From CALGFH01 sp045807325 (GTDB lineage Bacteria; Actinomycetota; CALGFH01): a DNA stretch of 11,731 nucleotides. Position numbers and translations under genes: made by a program. The notes under the pieces are model-generated. The model saw only the letters and a list, made by a program, of their open reading frames with translations, ran no database searches and was not told the DNA's origin. The stretch covers positions 1 through 11,731 of the forward strand of contig JBJMHP010000031.1 in assembly GCA_045807325.1 (NCBI GenBank), read 5' to 3'. Position 1 is the first letter of the stretch. Every line of letters starts with the position of its first letter. Below, one piece after another: positions 6,950 to 11,731 of this stretch.

Positions 6950-7147
6950 ATGAGCTCCAAGGGACGCGCGGTGCAGGGCGCCCGGACCCAATCCAGCTCA
7001 GGCAAGACCGGCCAGAAGAGCTTCCCGCTCGGCCGGGTCTGCCGGCAGTGCGGCGACCCGCTGTCCCAGTACAACCCGGGCCCCAACTGCTGGAACCACA
7101 CCGTCGAGTTCCCCTGGCGCGGCCCCACCGCCAAGCCCAAGCTGTGA
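6950..7147 (+). CDS. Small zinc-finger protein (C-x2-C-x12-C-x2-H), 65 residues
   Basis: A 65-residue basic protein with a single putative metal site: Cys31 and Cys34 in CRQCG, then Cys47 and His50 in CWNH, with the signature PLSQYNPGPN between them. Micro-proteins with a CRxCGxPLSxYNPGxxCWxH pattern are, from memory, widespread in actinobacteria, but I do not know a proven function. Zinc binding with a nucleic-acid or protein-docking role is the likely reading. The first 28 residues are polar and Ser/Lys/Gly-rich, probably disordered. The ATG at 6950 has GGAGG (6926-6930) and AGAGGA (6932-6937) upstream. It begins 27 bases after the cyclodeaminase-like gene, so it may be cotranscribed with the importer, although its job need not be related. 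A GC hairpin begins at its stop codon. Confidence 0.82.
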   Translation: MSSKGRAVQGARTQSSSGKTGQKSFPLGRVCRQCGDPLSQYNPGPNCWNHTVEFPWRGPTAKPKL

Positions 7148-7160
7148 GGGCGCGGCCCTC
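7146..7160 (+). terminator. Candidate terminator hairpin at the end of the importer cluster
   Basis: GAGGGC (7146-7151), a GCG loop, then GCCCTC (7155-7160): a perfect 6-bp GC-rich stem overlapping the TGA of the zinc-finger gene. No T-tract follows, so it is a weak call as an intrinsic terminator, but such hairpins are common at operon ends in high-GC actinobacteria. Confidence 0.3.
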
Positions 7161-7166
7161 GGCCGG

Positions 7167-7437
7167 TTAGGATCCACCCCTGTCCCGGTCCGGGGCGGGT
7201 CGCCCCGGTGTAGCCGGACGGGCGGACGGCGTCCACCCCGACAGCTCCAGCGGCACCAGCGGCCCACGGGCGTACAGCGCGGGCCCGGGTGGCCGTGTGC
7301 GCCTCGGCCAGCGTCTCCAGCTTGAGGTCGAGCCTGGCCACCTCGTGCCGCAGCCGCGCCGGCTCGGCCAGCGCGGCCAGGGCTGGCGCGAGCACGGCGG
7401 GTCGCGGGGGGCACCCCCGCCGGCGGAACCGTTCCAT
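7167..7437 (-). pseudogene. Possible decayed or frameshifted small gene with a helical segment
   Basis: The 373-base gap at 7148-7520 holds no clear intact gene. On the minus strand, from ATG 7437 to about 7280, one frame has almost only G/C third positions and encodes a helical, charged stretch (ALAEPARLRHEVARLDLKLE then TLAEAHTATRAR). Beyond that the G/C-ending pattern moves to the +1 frame (LYARGPLVPLELSGW and on to a TAA at 7167-7169). Joined, they would give a protein of about 90 residues. No Shine-Dalgarno sequence precedes the ATG and I recognise no family. It may be a frameshifted remnant, a sequencing indel in a small real gene, or chance coding-like composition. Confidence 0.27.
7190..7208. 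terminator. Strong 8-bp GC hairpin in the intergenic region
   Basis: CCGGGGCG (7190-7197), loop GGT, CGCCCCGG (7201-7208): a perfect 8-bp stem with a 3-nt loop, 43 bases after the zinc-finger gene's stop. There is no T-tract on either strand. It plausibly stops plus-strand transcription from the importer cluster, and could also act on the opposite strand. Confidence 0.4.
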
Positions 7438-7438
7438 G

Positions 7439-7457
7439 GGAGGGTTGTCGACCCTCC
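7439..7457. repeat. Perfect 7-bp inverted repeat upstream of the NTF2-like/receiver/zinc-ribbon operon
   Basis: GGAGGGT (7439-7445), spacer TGTCG, ACCCTCC (7451-7457). It lies 64 bases before the GTG at 7521 and about 29 bases upstream of a TATCCT box, so it could be an operator. It is not followed by a T-run, which argues against a terminator. Confidence 0.4.
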
Positions 7458-7485
7458 GGACCCCATCTTGACGGGCCGGTCGGCC

Positions 7486-7491
7486 TATCCT
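7486..7491 (+). promoter_or_regulatory. Candidate -10 box (TATCCT) for the 7521-9279 operon
   Basis: TATCCT fits TANNNT and would start transcription around 7498, leaving a short leader of about 23 bases that contains AAGGAG. A TTGACG at 7468-7473 is only 12 bases upstream, too close for a normal -35, so recognition would rest on the -10 or on an activator. Confidence 0.3.
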
Positions 7492-7520
7492 TGAGGGGAG
7501 CGAGCAACAAGGAGCGCGAC

Positions 7521-8594
7521 GTGACCGACCAGCACCCGACCGTGCCCACCTGGACCCCGCAGCCGCCCCCGCCCAGGCGATCGGGGATCGCCCCGGCGCT
7601 GGTGGCCGGCCTGATCGCCGTGCTGCTGCTGTTCGGCGGGGTCGGCCTGTTCGCCGCCCGCCAGACGGCCGCCACCGCCCAGGGCGCGTCCTCGCCCGAG
7701 GCGGCCGCGGACGGGCTGGTCACCGCCCTCGGCAGCCAGGACTTCAACCGCGCCGCCCGGTACCTCGACGCCGAGGAGGCCATGCTGGTCGCCACCTACC
7801 GCGACCGGGCCACCGCTCTGCTGCAGGGCCGCCTGACCGGCCCCACCGGCCAGCCGCTGTCCGGGCTCCAGCTGACCGCCCGCGACATCCGCTTCCAGCG
7901 GGTCGCCGGCCTGGGCGACGCCGACGTGGGCGTGGTCGAGCTGGCCGGCGGCACGGTCGGCGGCCGCGACGCCCGCGGGGCCAAGGTGGAGCTGCCGGCC
8001 GCCGAGCTCAACCGCCGCCTCTCCGAGGAGTCCAAGGGGGCCGTCAAGGCCCTGCGGCTGGTCGCCGTGCGCGGCGACGACGACCGCTGGCGGGTCTCGC
8101 TACTGGCCTCCCTGGCCGAGCAGGCCCGGCTGGCCGCCGGGGCCGCCGAGCCCAACTGGAGCCAGCTCGCCGGCGCCGCCCAGCCGGCCGCCCCCGGCGC
8201 CGCCTCGCCCGAGGCCGCCGTCCGCGACCTGGCCGCCGCCGCCGGGCGGGGCGAGCAGGCCGCCCTCGAGCGGCTCTCGCCGGCCGAGCGCCGGGTCGTG
8301 GCCGCCTACCAGCCGCTGCTGGCCCACCAGCGCGGGAGCTCGACCCGCGGGGTCCGCGTCCAGGGCCTCCAGACCCGCACCGAGCAGGTCGCCGACGGCG
8401 TGGCCAGGGTGTACGCGACCGCCGGGCGGCTGGTCGGGAGCATGCCCGGCGAGTCGCACGACCTGGCCCGGGCGGCCGCCGGGAACCAGGCGCCCTATGT
8501 CGTCACCATCCGGCAGGACGGGACGTGGTATCCATCCCTAGTGTTCACCGCCGCCGACTGGATGCTGCACCGAGCAGAACGGGAGCGCCCGTGA
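7521..8594 (+). CDS. Membrane-anchored protein with two NTF2-like (DUF4878-like) repeats
   Basis: 357 residues. The N-terminus is Pro-rich and cytoplasmic (1-21), one transmembrane helix spans about 22-46 (APALVAGLIAVLLLFGGVGL), and the remainder is predicted outside the cell. Two copies of the same module follow. The first begins ASSPEAAADGLVTALGSQD (56-74) and ends DDDRWRVSLLASL (186-198). The second begins AASPEAAVRDLAAAAGRGE (227-245) and ends QDGTWYPSLVFTA (332-344). Both have the helix, strand and final W-x-x-SL layout of NTF2-like domains found in actinobacterial envelope proteins. Specific function is unknown. GTG at 7521 was chosen over an in-frame TTG at 7491 because AAGGAG (7509-7514) sits six bases before it and it gives a normal membrane-protein N-terminus. 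Its stop overlaps the next start (GTGA), so it is translationally coupled to the receiver-like gene. Confidence 0.85.
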   Translation: MTDQHPTVPTWTPQPPPPRRSGIAPALVAGLIAVLLLFGGVGLFAARQTAATAQGASSPEAAADGLVTALGSQDFNRAARYLDAEEAMLVATYRDRATALLQGRLTGPTGQPLSGLQLTARDIRFQRVAGLGDADVGVVELAGGTVGGRDARGAKVELPAAELNRRLSEESKGAVKALRLVAVRGDDDRWRVSLLASLAEQARLAAGAAEPNWSQLAGAAQPAAPGAASPEAAVRDLAAAAGRGEQAALERLSPAERRVVAAYQPLLAHQRGSSTRGVRVQGLQTRTEQVADGVARVYATAGRLVGSMPGESHDLARAAAGNQAPYVVTIRQDGTWYPSLVFTAADWMLHRAERERP

Positions 8595-8998
8595 TCCAGA
8601 TCCTGCTGGTCGCCGACGACCTAGGTTTCCGCGAACGCCTCGCCCTGGCCCTCGAGCGCCTGGAGCTGAGCGGCGAGGAGGTCTCGTTCCTCGAGGCCGC
8701 CAACGGCAACGACGCCCTGGTCCTGGCCGAGGCCCACCGGCCCGACCTGGTGGTGGCCGACGTGGCGGTGACCCCCTACGGCGGCTTCGGCCTGACCCGT
8801 GACCTCAAGGGCAGCCCCGAGACCGACTGCCCGGTCATCCTGGTCCTGGAGCGGTTCCAGGACGAGTGGCTCGGCCGCTGGTCTGGCGCGGACGCGCTGG
8901 TCAACCGGCCCGTCGACCCCTTCGCCCTGGCCCAGGTGGCCAGCCAGCTCCTCGAGGAGGAGCAGGGCGAGGCCACCCTGGAAGGAGCGACCTCGTGA
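8591..8998 (+). CDS. Stand-alone response-regulator receiver-like domain with degenerate switch residues
   Basis: 135 residues, essentially one CheY-like receiver with no output domain. The fold pattern is clear: IQILLVADD (2-10) with the acidic pair Asp9/Asp10, FLEAANGNDALVLAEAHRPDLVVADV with candidate phospho-acceptor Asp57, and GADALVNRPVDPFALAQVASQLL at the C-terminus. The usual conserved Lys of the KP motif is Arg106 (NRP), and the switch Thr/Ser position appears to be Leu86 (PVILVLER), so phosphorylation may be absent or unusual. The GTG start at 8591 overlaps the preceding stop in GTGA and has GGGAG just upstream. The stop in turn overlaps the next start. Coupling to a membrane NTF2-like protein and a zinc ribbon suggests the three work together; the role is unknown. 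Confidence 0.82.
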   Translation: MIQILLVADDLGFRERLALALERLELSGEEVSFLEAANGNDALVLAEAHRPDLVVADVAVTPYGGFGLTRDLKGSPETDCPVILVLERFQDEWLGRWSGADALVNRPVDPFALAQVASQLLEEEQGEATLEGATS

Positions 8999-9279
8999 GC
9001 ATCCCCGGCCGCTGCGGGAACTGCCGCCGCGAGCTGCTCCTCGATCAGCTCCTTGATCCGAGCGAGGGGTTCCGCTGCCCCTTCTGCGGGTTCGCGTTCG
9101 CCCCCTCATACGCCACCATCGCCCCCGGGGTCGCCAGCCGCATCCTGGCCTCCCACGACGCCCTGGTCCGGGCCCTCGGCGAGCTCCAGTCGATGATCGA
9201 CGGCCGCCTCCAGCTCGACCGCGCCGCCGTGGTCGCCCCGGTCGCCGACGCCCTCCCCGCCGAGCCCCAGCCGGCCTGA
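8995..9279 (+). CDS. Small zinc-ribbon protein (two CxxC pairs), 94 residues
   Basis: Last gene of the three-gene operon. It has two CxxC knuckles, Cys7-Gly-Asn-Cys10 and Cys28-Pro-Phe-Cys31, separated by a short helix (LLLDQLLDPSEGF). This is a classic zinc ribbon for binding nucleic acid or protein. Residues 38-75 form a predicted amphipathic helix region (ASRILASHDALVRALGELQS), and the tail is Ala/Pro-rich. The GTG start at 8995 overlaps the preceding stop (GTGA) and has AAGGAG (8982-8987) seven bases upstream. No family with known function is recognised. A strong hairpin lies 12 bases past the stop. Confidence 0.8.
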   Translation: MSIPGRCGNCRRELLLDQLLDPSEGFRCPFCGFAFAPSYATIAPGVASRILASHDALVRALGELQSMIDGRLQLDRAAVVAPVADALPAEPQPA

Positions 9280-9290
9280 CCCCGGGGGGC

Positions 9291-9339
9291 CCGGGGGCGG
9301 CACGCCGCGGCGGAGCCCACGCCGCGACGGCGCCCCCGG
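9291..9339. terminator. Bidirectional hairpin terminator candidate between convergent genes
   Basis: CCGGGGGCG (9291-9299) pairs perfectly with CGCCCCCGG (9331-9339), enclosing a GC-rich interior that can itself fold (CGCCGCGGCG). It lies between the plus-strand zinc-ribbon gene (stop 9279) and the minus-strand membrane peptide gene (stop 9346), where a shared terminator is expected. No T-tract on either side. Confidence 0.5.
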
Positions 9340-9345
9340 ACCGCT

Positions 9346-9489
9346 TCAGCGGCCCTCCTCCCGCTCATCGTCGGGAGGCATGACCGCCCGGACCTTGCGC
9401 CGCATGGCCGCCGCCTGCAGCAGGCACACCTCGGTGAGCACGGCCAGGACGACCACGAGGCCGATCAGGACCACCACGAACACCCGCAC
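9346..9489 (-). CDS. 47-residue single-pass membrane protein
   Basis: A short minus-strand gene. GTG at 9489 is preceded by AAAGGAG ten bases upstream, a very good ribosome binding site. The product begins MRVFVVVLIGLVVVLAVLTE, one transmembrane helix at about 3-19, continuing through CLLQAAA to a basic stretch (MRRKVR, 29-34) and an acidic tail (PPDDEREEGR). Third codon positions are nearly all G/C in this frame only. An ATG nearer the Shine-Dalgarno sequence (9496) opens a different frame giving a Gly/Arg-rich sequence that looks non-coding, so the GTG frame is preferred. Function unknown; it could be a small membrane regulator or a subunit of a larger complex. It is divergent from the XRE regulator gene. 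Confidence 0.68.
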   Translation of the reverse strand: MRVFVVVLIGLVVVLAVLTEVCLLQAAAMRRKVRAVMPPDDEREEGR

Positions 9490-9537
9490 CGTTCATCCGC
9501 TCCTTTGTCACGACTGCCTGGTAGGGTGCGCGCCCTT

Positions 9538-9547
9538 CGAACGTTCG
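9538..9547. repeat. Palindrome CGAACGTTCG in the divergent intergenic region
   Basis: A perfect 10-base palindrome, 48 bases upstream of the small membrane protein's start and about 110 bases upstream of the XRE gene. Suitable as a dimer-binding operator; the bound regulator is unknown. Confidence 0.35.
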
Positions 9548-9591
9548 TCCGGCAACCTGACGCCGCCCGGGGCCGGTGTCCAGGGGTTCGG

Positions 9592-9638
9592 ATGCGAAGG
9601 TCTTGTGTTCGCACAGCATTCGCATGATTCGCATGCGA
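9592..9638. promoter_or_regulatory. Cluster of TTCGCA-type repeats upstream of the XRE regulator (candidate autoregulatory operator)
   Basis: The sequence holds an inverted copy ATGCGAA (9592-9598), TTCGCAC (9608-9614), and two abutting direct repeats ATTCGCATG (9618-9626 and 9627-9635). The last runs into the palindrome TCGCATGCGA (9629-9638). Four copies of one 6-7 base word within 47 bases, ending 20 bases before the regulator's start codon, is far from the local background. This fits binding sites for the adjacent helix-turn-helix protein or another regulator. No convincing -35/-10 pair is visible. Confidence 0.5.
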
Positions 9639-9658
9639 CAGGGGAGAGGAGGCCGCCG

Positions 9659-10684
9659 GTGCCCCAGGCACGGACGCTGGACCCGACCGCATCCTCCGCC
9701 GCCTGCCTCGGCGCCCTCCTGCGCCACCTGCGGACCCTTCACGGCCTCACCCAGGCCGGCCTGGGGCGCCTGGCCGGCTTCGACGGCTCCTATGTCGGCG
9801 CCGTCGAGCGGGCCGCCGTCCGCCCCTCACGCGACCTGGTCGAACGCTGCGACCGGGCCCTCGGGGCGGGCGGGGTGCTGCTGGCCCTGTGGCCCCCGGC
9901 CGACCGGCAGTGGCAGCCCCGGCCGACCGCCGCCTCGCGGCCGACCGAGGACCGGGCCGCGGTCCCAGGGCAGCCCGGAGGCCGGGCCGCGGGCGACCCG
10001 CCGGGCCGCGGGACCCGGCACCCGCCCGGCCGGGCCGGGCCCGCCGCACCCGACCCCGAGGCCGAGGCGGTGGTCGAGGCGATGGAGGTGGCCCGCCGGG
10101 TCGAGGCATGCGACGTGGGACCCGGGACCCTGGCCGCCATCGAGCGGGCGGTGGAGCGGCTCGCCACGGCGGGGGTCGGGAGGCGGCCGGAGCTGCTGAT
10201 CCCCGCCGTGCGGGCCCGGCGGCGCTACGTCGAGCGGCTGCTGGAGGAACGCGTCACCCTCGGGCGGCGCCGCCGGCTGCTGGTGGTCGCGGGCCGGCTG
10301 TCGCTGGAGCTGGCCCGGCTCCACTTCGACGCCGGGGAGCGCGAGGCGGCCGAGGCCAACCGCGACGCCGCCGTCCGGCTCGCCCGCCAGGCCGGCGACG
10401 CCGAGCTCGCCGCCGGCGGCGTGGAGGCGCTGGCCTGCTGGGCGCTGGCCGACGGCCGGTTCCGGGACGCCCTGGAGCTGGCCAGGGCCGGGCAGGACCT
10501 GGCCCCGCCGGCCAGCGCCGCCGCCCTCCAGCTGGCCCTGGACGAGGCCCAGGCCTGGGCGGCCCTGGGCGACCGGATGGCGGCCGCGGGCGCGCGCCGC
10601 CAGGCCGCCCTGACCCGGGCCATGCTGCCCGGCGCCGGGTTCCCCCTCCCCAGGGCGGGGCCGGCCGCGGCCGCGGCGTCCTAG
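9659..10684 (+). CDS. XRE-family transcriptional regulator with helical (TPR-like) C-terminal domain
   Basis: 341 residues. An N-terminal helix-turn-helix of the XRE/Cro type covers about 16-78: LGALLRHLRTLHGLTQAGLGRLAG, then SYVGAVERAAVRPSRDLVERCDRALGAGGVLLALW. This is the pattern of the large actinobacterial family of XRE regulators. A Pro/Arg/Gly-rich linker follows (about 79-132), then an all-helical region (133-325) with repeating A-x-x-LA patterns (EREAAEANRDAAVRLARQAG; RFRDALELARAGQDL), probably TPR-like. The GTG at 9659 was chosen over an in-frame upstream start at 9380 because GGAGAGGAGG (9642-9651) lies seven bases before it and the upstream extension overlaps the divergent gene and shows no regulator homology. 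The upstream TTCGCA repeats suggest autoregulation. Its targets are unknown; the nearest candidates are the 47-residue membrane protein and trpD, though the latter link is only positional. Confidence 0.85.
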   Translation: MPQARTLDPTASSAACLGALLRHLRTLHGLTQAGLGRLAGFDGSYVGAVERAAVRPSRDLVERCDRALGAGGVLLALWPPADRQWQPRPTAASRPTEDRAAVPGQPGGRAAGDPPGRGTRHPPGRAGPAAPDPEAEAVVEAMEVARRVEACDVGPGTLAAIERAVERLATAGVGRRPELLIPAVRARRRYVERLLEERVTLGRRRRLLVVAGRLSLELARLHFDAGEREAAEANRDAAVRLARQAGDAELAAGGVEALACWALADGRFRDALELARAGQDLAPPASAAALQLALDEAQAWAALGDRMAAAGARRQAALTRAMLPGAGFPLPRAGPAAAAAS

Positions 10685-10698
10685 GCGCGCCCGGTATT

Positions 10699-10722
10699 GC
10701 GCAAGTCGATTAGGCTTTGCGC
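10699..10722. promoter_or_regulatory. Inverted repeat GCGCAA-N12-TTGCGC bracketing a TAGGCT box upstream of trpD
   Basis: GCGCAA (10699-10704) and TTGCGC (10717-10722) form a perfect dyad separated by 12 bases that contain TAGGCT (10711-10716), a plausible TANNNT -10 box. The left arm also sits in the palindrome TTGCGCAA (10697-10704). A repressor bound here would cover the promoter. The trpD start is 31 bases further on. There is no obvious -35, and no Trp-rich leader peptide could be seen in the 69-base gap. Confidence 0.4.
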
Positions 10723-10753
10723 CGACAGCATCGATGTGACCTGGGAGCGCGCC

Positions 10754-11731
10754 GTGTCCGACCTGTTCTCCTGGCCCACCGTGCTCGGGCCCCTGCTGCG
10801 CCGTGAGGACCTCAGCGAGGAGCAGGCCGGCGCGGCCATGGGCTCGGTCCTGGCCGGGGAGGCCACCCCGGCCCAGATCGCCGCGTTCGCCACCGCCCTG
10901 CGGATCAAGGGGGAGACCGCGGCCGAGGTCACCGGTCTGGTCAGGGCCATGCTGGCCGTGGCCGCGCCGCTCCGGGCACCCGGGCCGCTGCTCGACACCT
11001 GCGGCACCGGCGGGGACCGGGCCGGGACCTTCAACGTGTCCACCCTGACCGCGCTGGTCGCCGTCGGGGCCGGCCAGCGGGTGGTCAAGCACGGCAACCG
11101 GGCGATGTCCGGCCGCTGCGGCAGCGCCGACCTGCTGGAGGCCCTCGGGATCGCGATCACCCTCCCGCCCGAGGGGGTCGCGGCCACCGTCGCCGAGGTG
11201 GGCATCGGCTTCTGCTTCGCCCCGGTGTTCCACCCGGCGATGCGCCATGCCACCGGCACCCGGCGCGAGCTCGGCGTGCCCACCGTGTTCAACTTCCTCG
11301 GCCCCCTGACCAACCCGGCCAGGGCCGCCCACCAGGCCCTCGGCGTGGCCGACCCGCGGATGGCCCCGATCATGGCCGAGGTCCTGCGGCGCACGGGCAT
11401 CCACCACGCCCTGGTGTTCTACGGCCACGACGGCCTCGACGAGCTGACCACCACGACCACCTCGACCCTGCTCGACGTCAGCGCCGACGGGGTGAGGGAG
11501 CTGGAGGTCGACCCGTCCGAGCTCGGCCTGGCCGCCGCCGGCCGCGAGGACCTGCTCGGCGGCGACGTCGACCGCAACGTCGCCATCGCCAAGGAGGTGC
11601 TGGCCGGCCACGGCGGCCCGCCCCGCGAGATCGTGCTGCTGAACACGGCGGCCGCCCTGGTCGCCGCCGACGCCGCCATCAGCCTGACCGACGGCCTGGA
11701 GGCGGCCGCCCGCTCGATCGACGCAGGCCGG
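10754..11731 (+). CDS. trpD: Anthranilate phosphoribosyltransferase, last few codons outside window
   Basis: Second step of tryptophan biosynthesis: anthranilate plus PRPP gives N-(5-phosphoribosyl)-anthranilate and diphosphate. The 326 visible residues nearly complete a protein usually about 340 long. Motifs in order: DTCGTGGDRAGTFNVST at 81-97 (the glycine-rich PRPP-binding GTGGD), VKHGNRAMSGRCGSADLLEALG at 111-132 (anthranilate/PRPP contacts), PVFHPAM at 157-163, RRELGVPTVFNFLGPLTNPA at 170-189 and the metal-binding DE pair at 229-230 in GLDELTT. The GTG start at 10754 has GGGAG (10743-10747) six bases upstream and gives a standard N-terminus. No other trp gene is visible on the left, so trpD is either alone or the first gene of a cluster extending to the right. 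Confidence 0.97.
   Translation, partial: MSDLFSWPTVLGPLLRREDLSEEQAGAAMGSVLAGEATPAQIAAFATALRIKGETAAEVTGLVRAMLAVAAPLRAPGPLLDTCGTGGDRAGTFNVSTLTALVAVGAGQRVVKHGNRAMSGRCGSADLLEALGIAITLPPEGVAATVAEVGIGFCFAPVFHPAMRHATGTRRELGVPTVFNFLGPLTNPARAAHQALGVADPRMAPIMAEVLRRTGIHHALVFYGHDGLDELTTTTTSTLLDVSADGVRELEVDPSELGLAAAGREDLLGGDVDRNVAIAKEVLAGHGGPPREIVLLNTAAALVAADAAISLTDGLEAAARSIDAGR

Noticed and set aside
7468..7491. TTGACG/TATCCT as a full sigma-70 promoter
   Set aside because: The spacer is only 12 bases, too short for a -35/-10 pair; only the -10 candidate was kept.
7491..7520. TTG 7491 as the start of the NTF2-like membrane protein
   Set aside because: It lies on top of the TATCCT box and lacks a ribosome binding site, whereas GTG 7521 has AAGGAG six bases upstream.
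9380..9658. Upstream in-frame extension of the XRE regulator
   Set aside because: It overlaps the minus-strand membrane protein and the repeat-rich regulatory region, with no helix-turn-helix homology. GTG 9659 has a strong ribosome binding site.
9827..11611. A 594-residue minus-strand open frame
   Set aside because: It is antisense to the XRE regulator and trpD, both certain from motifs. Gly/Gln/His-rich low-complexity composition is typical of shadows in GC-rich DNA.
1..11731. CRISPR array, tRNA/rRNA gene, insertion sequence or prophage
   Set aside because: No regularly spaced repeats, cloverleaf candidates, transposase motifs or phage genes were seen. Composition is uniform apart from a few short intergenic stretches.

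Overview
The window is very GC-rich DNA (my estimate is well above 70% G+C, with almost every third codon position G or C). It uses GTG and TTG starts freely and carries several typically actinobacterial genes: an XRE regulator with a long helical C-terminus, a C-x2-C zinc-ribbon micro-protein and a TANNNT-type -10 in front of a leaderless start. The best reading is the chromosome of an actinomycete-like (Actinomycetota) organism. No phage, IS element, CRISPR array, tRNA or rRNA was seen.

Left arm, minus strand (1-2378): a NifS/IscS-type cysteine desulfurase, cut by the window edge, lies downstream of a full-length homologue of histidine/phenylalanine ammonia-lyases. The homologue keeps the fold signatures, but the Ala-Ser-Gly triad that forms the MIO cofactor is replaced by Cys-Ala-Gly, so canonical MIO chemistry looks impossible.

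Middle left, plus strand (2485-7147): divergent from the lyase-like gene is a tight cluster. It encodes an OpuC/ProV-type quaternary-amine ABC importer (ATPase, permease, permease, binding lipoprotein), then an ornithine cyclodeaminase/mu-crystallin family protein broken by a one-base frameshift at a C7 run, then a 65-residue zinc-finger micro-protein. The first three genes all start with TTG. A MIO-less lyase beside a betaine-type importer suggests, as a hypothesis, uptake and elimination of an aromatic or imidazole betaine, comparable to ergothioneine handling.

Centre (7148-9348): a 373-base gap holds two strong GC hairpins, a decayed-looking minus-strand reading frame and an inverted repeat. 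After it comes a three-gene, GTGA-overlapped operon: a membrane-anchored protein with two NTF2-like repeats, a stand-alone degenerate receiver domain, and a four-cysteine zinc-ribbon protein. It ends at a hairpin facing a convergent 47-residue single-pass membrane protein gene on the minus strand.

Right arm, plus strand (9490-11731): a repeat-rich intergenic region (TTCGCAT iterons and palindromes) precedes an XRE-family regulator. Last is trpD (anthranilate phosphoribosyltransferase), which lacks only its last few codons at the window edge.
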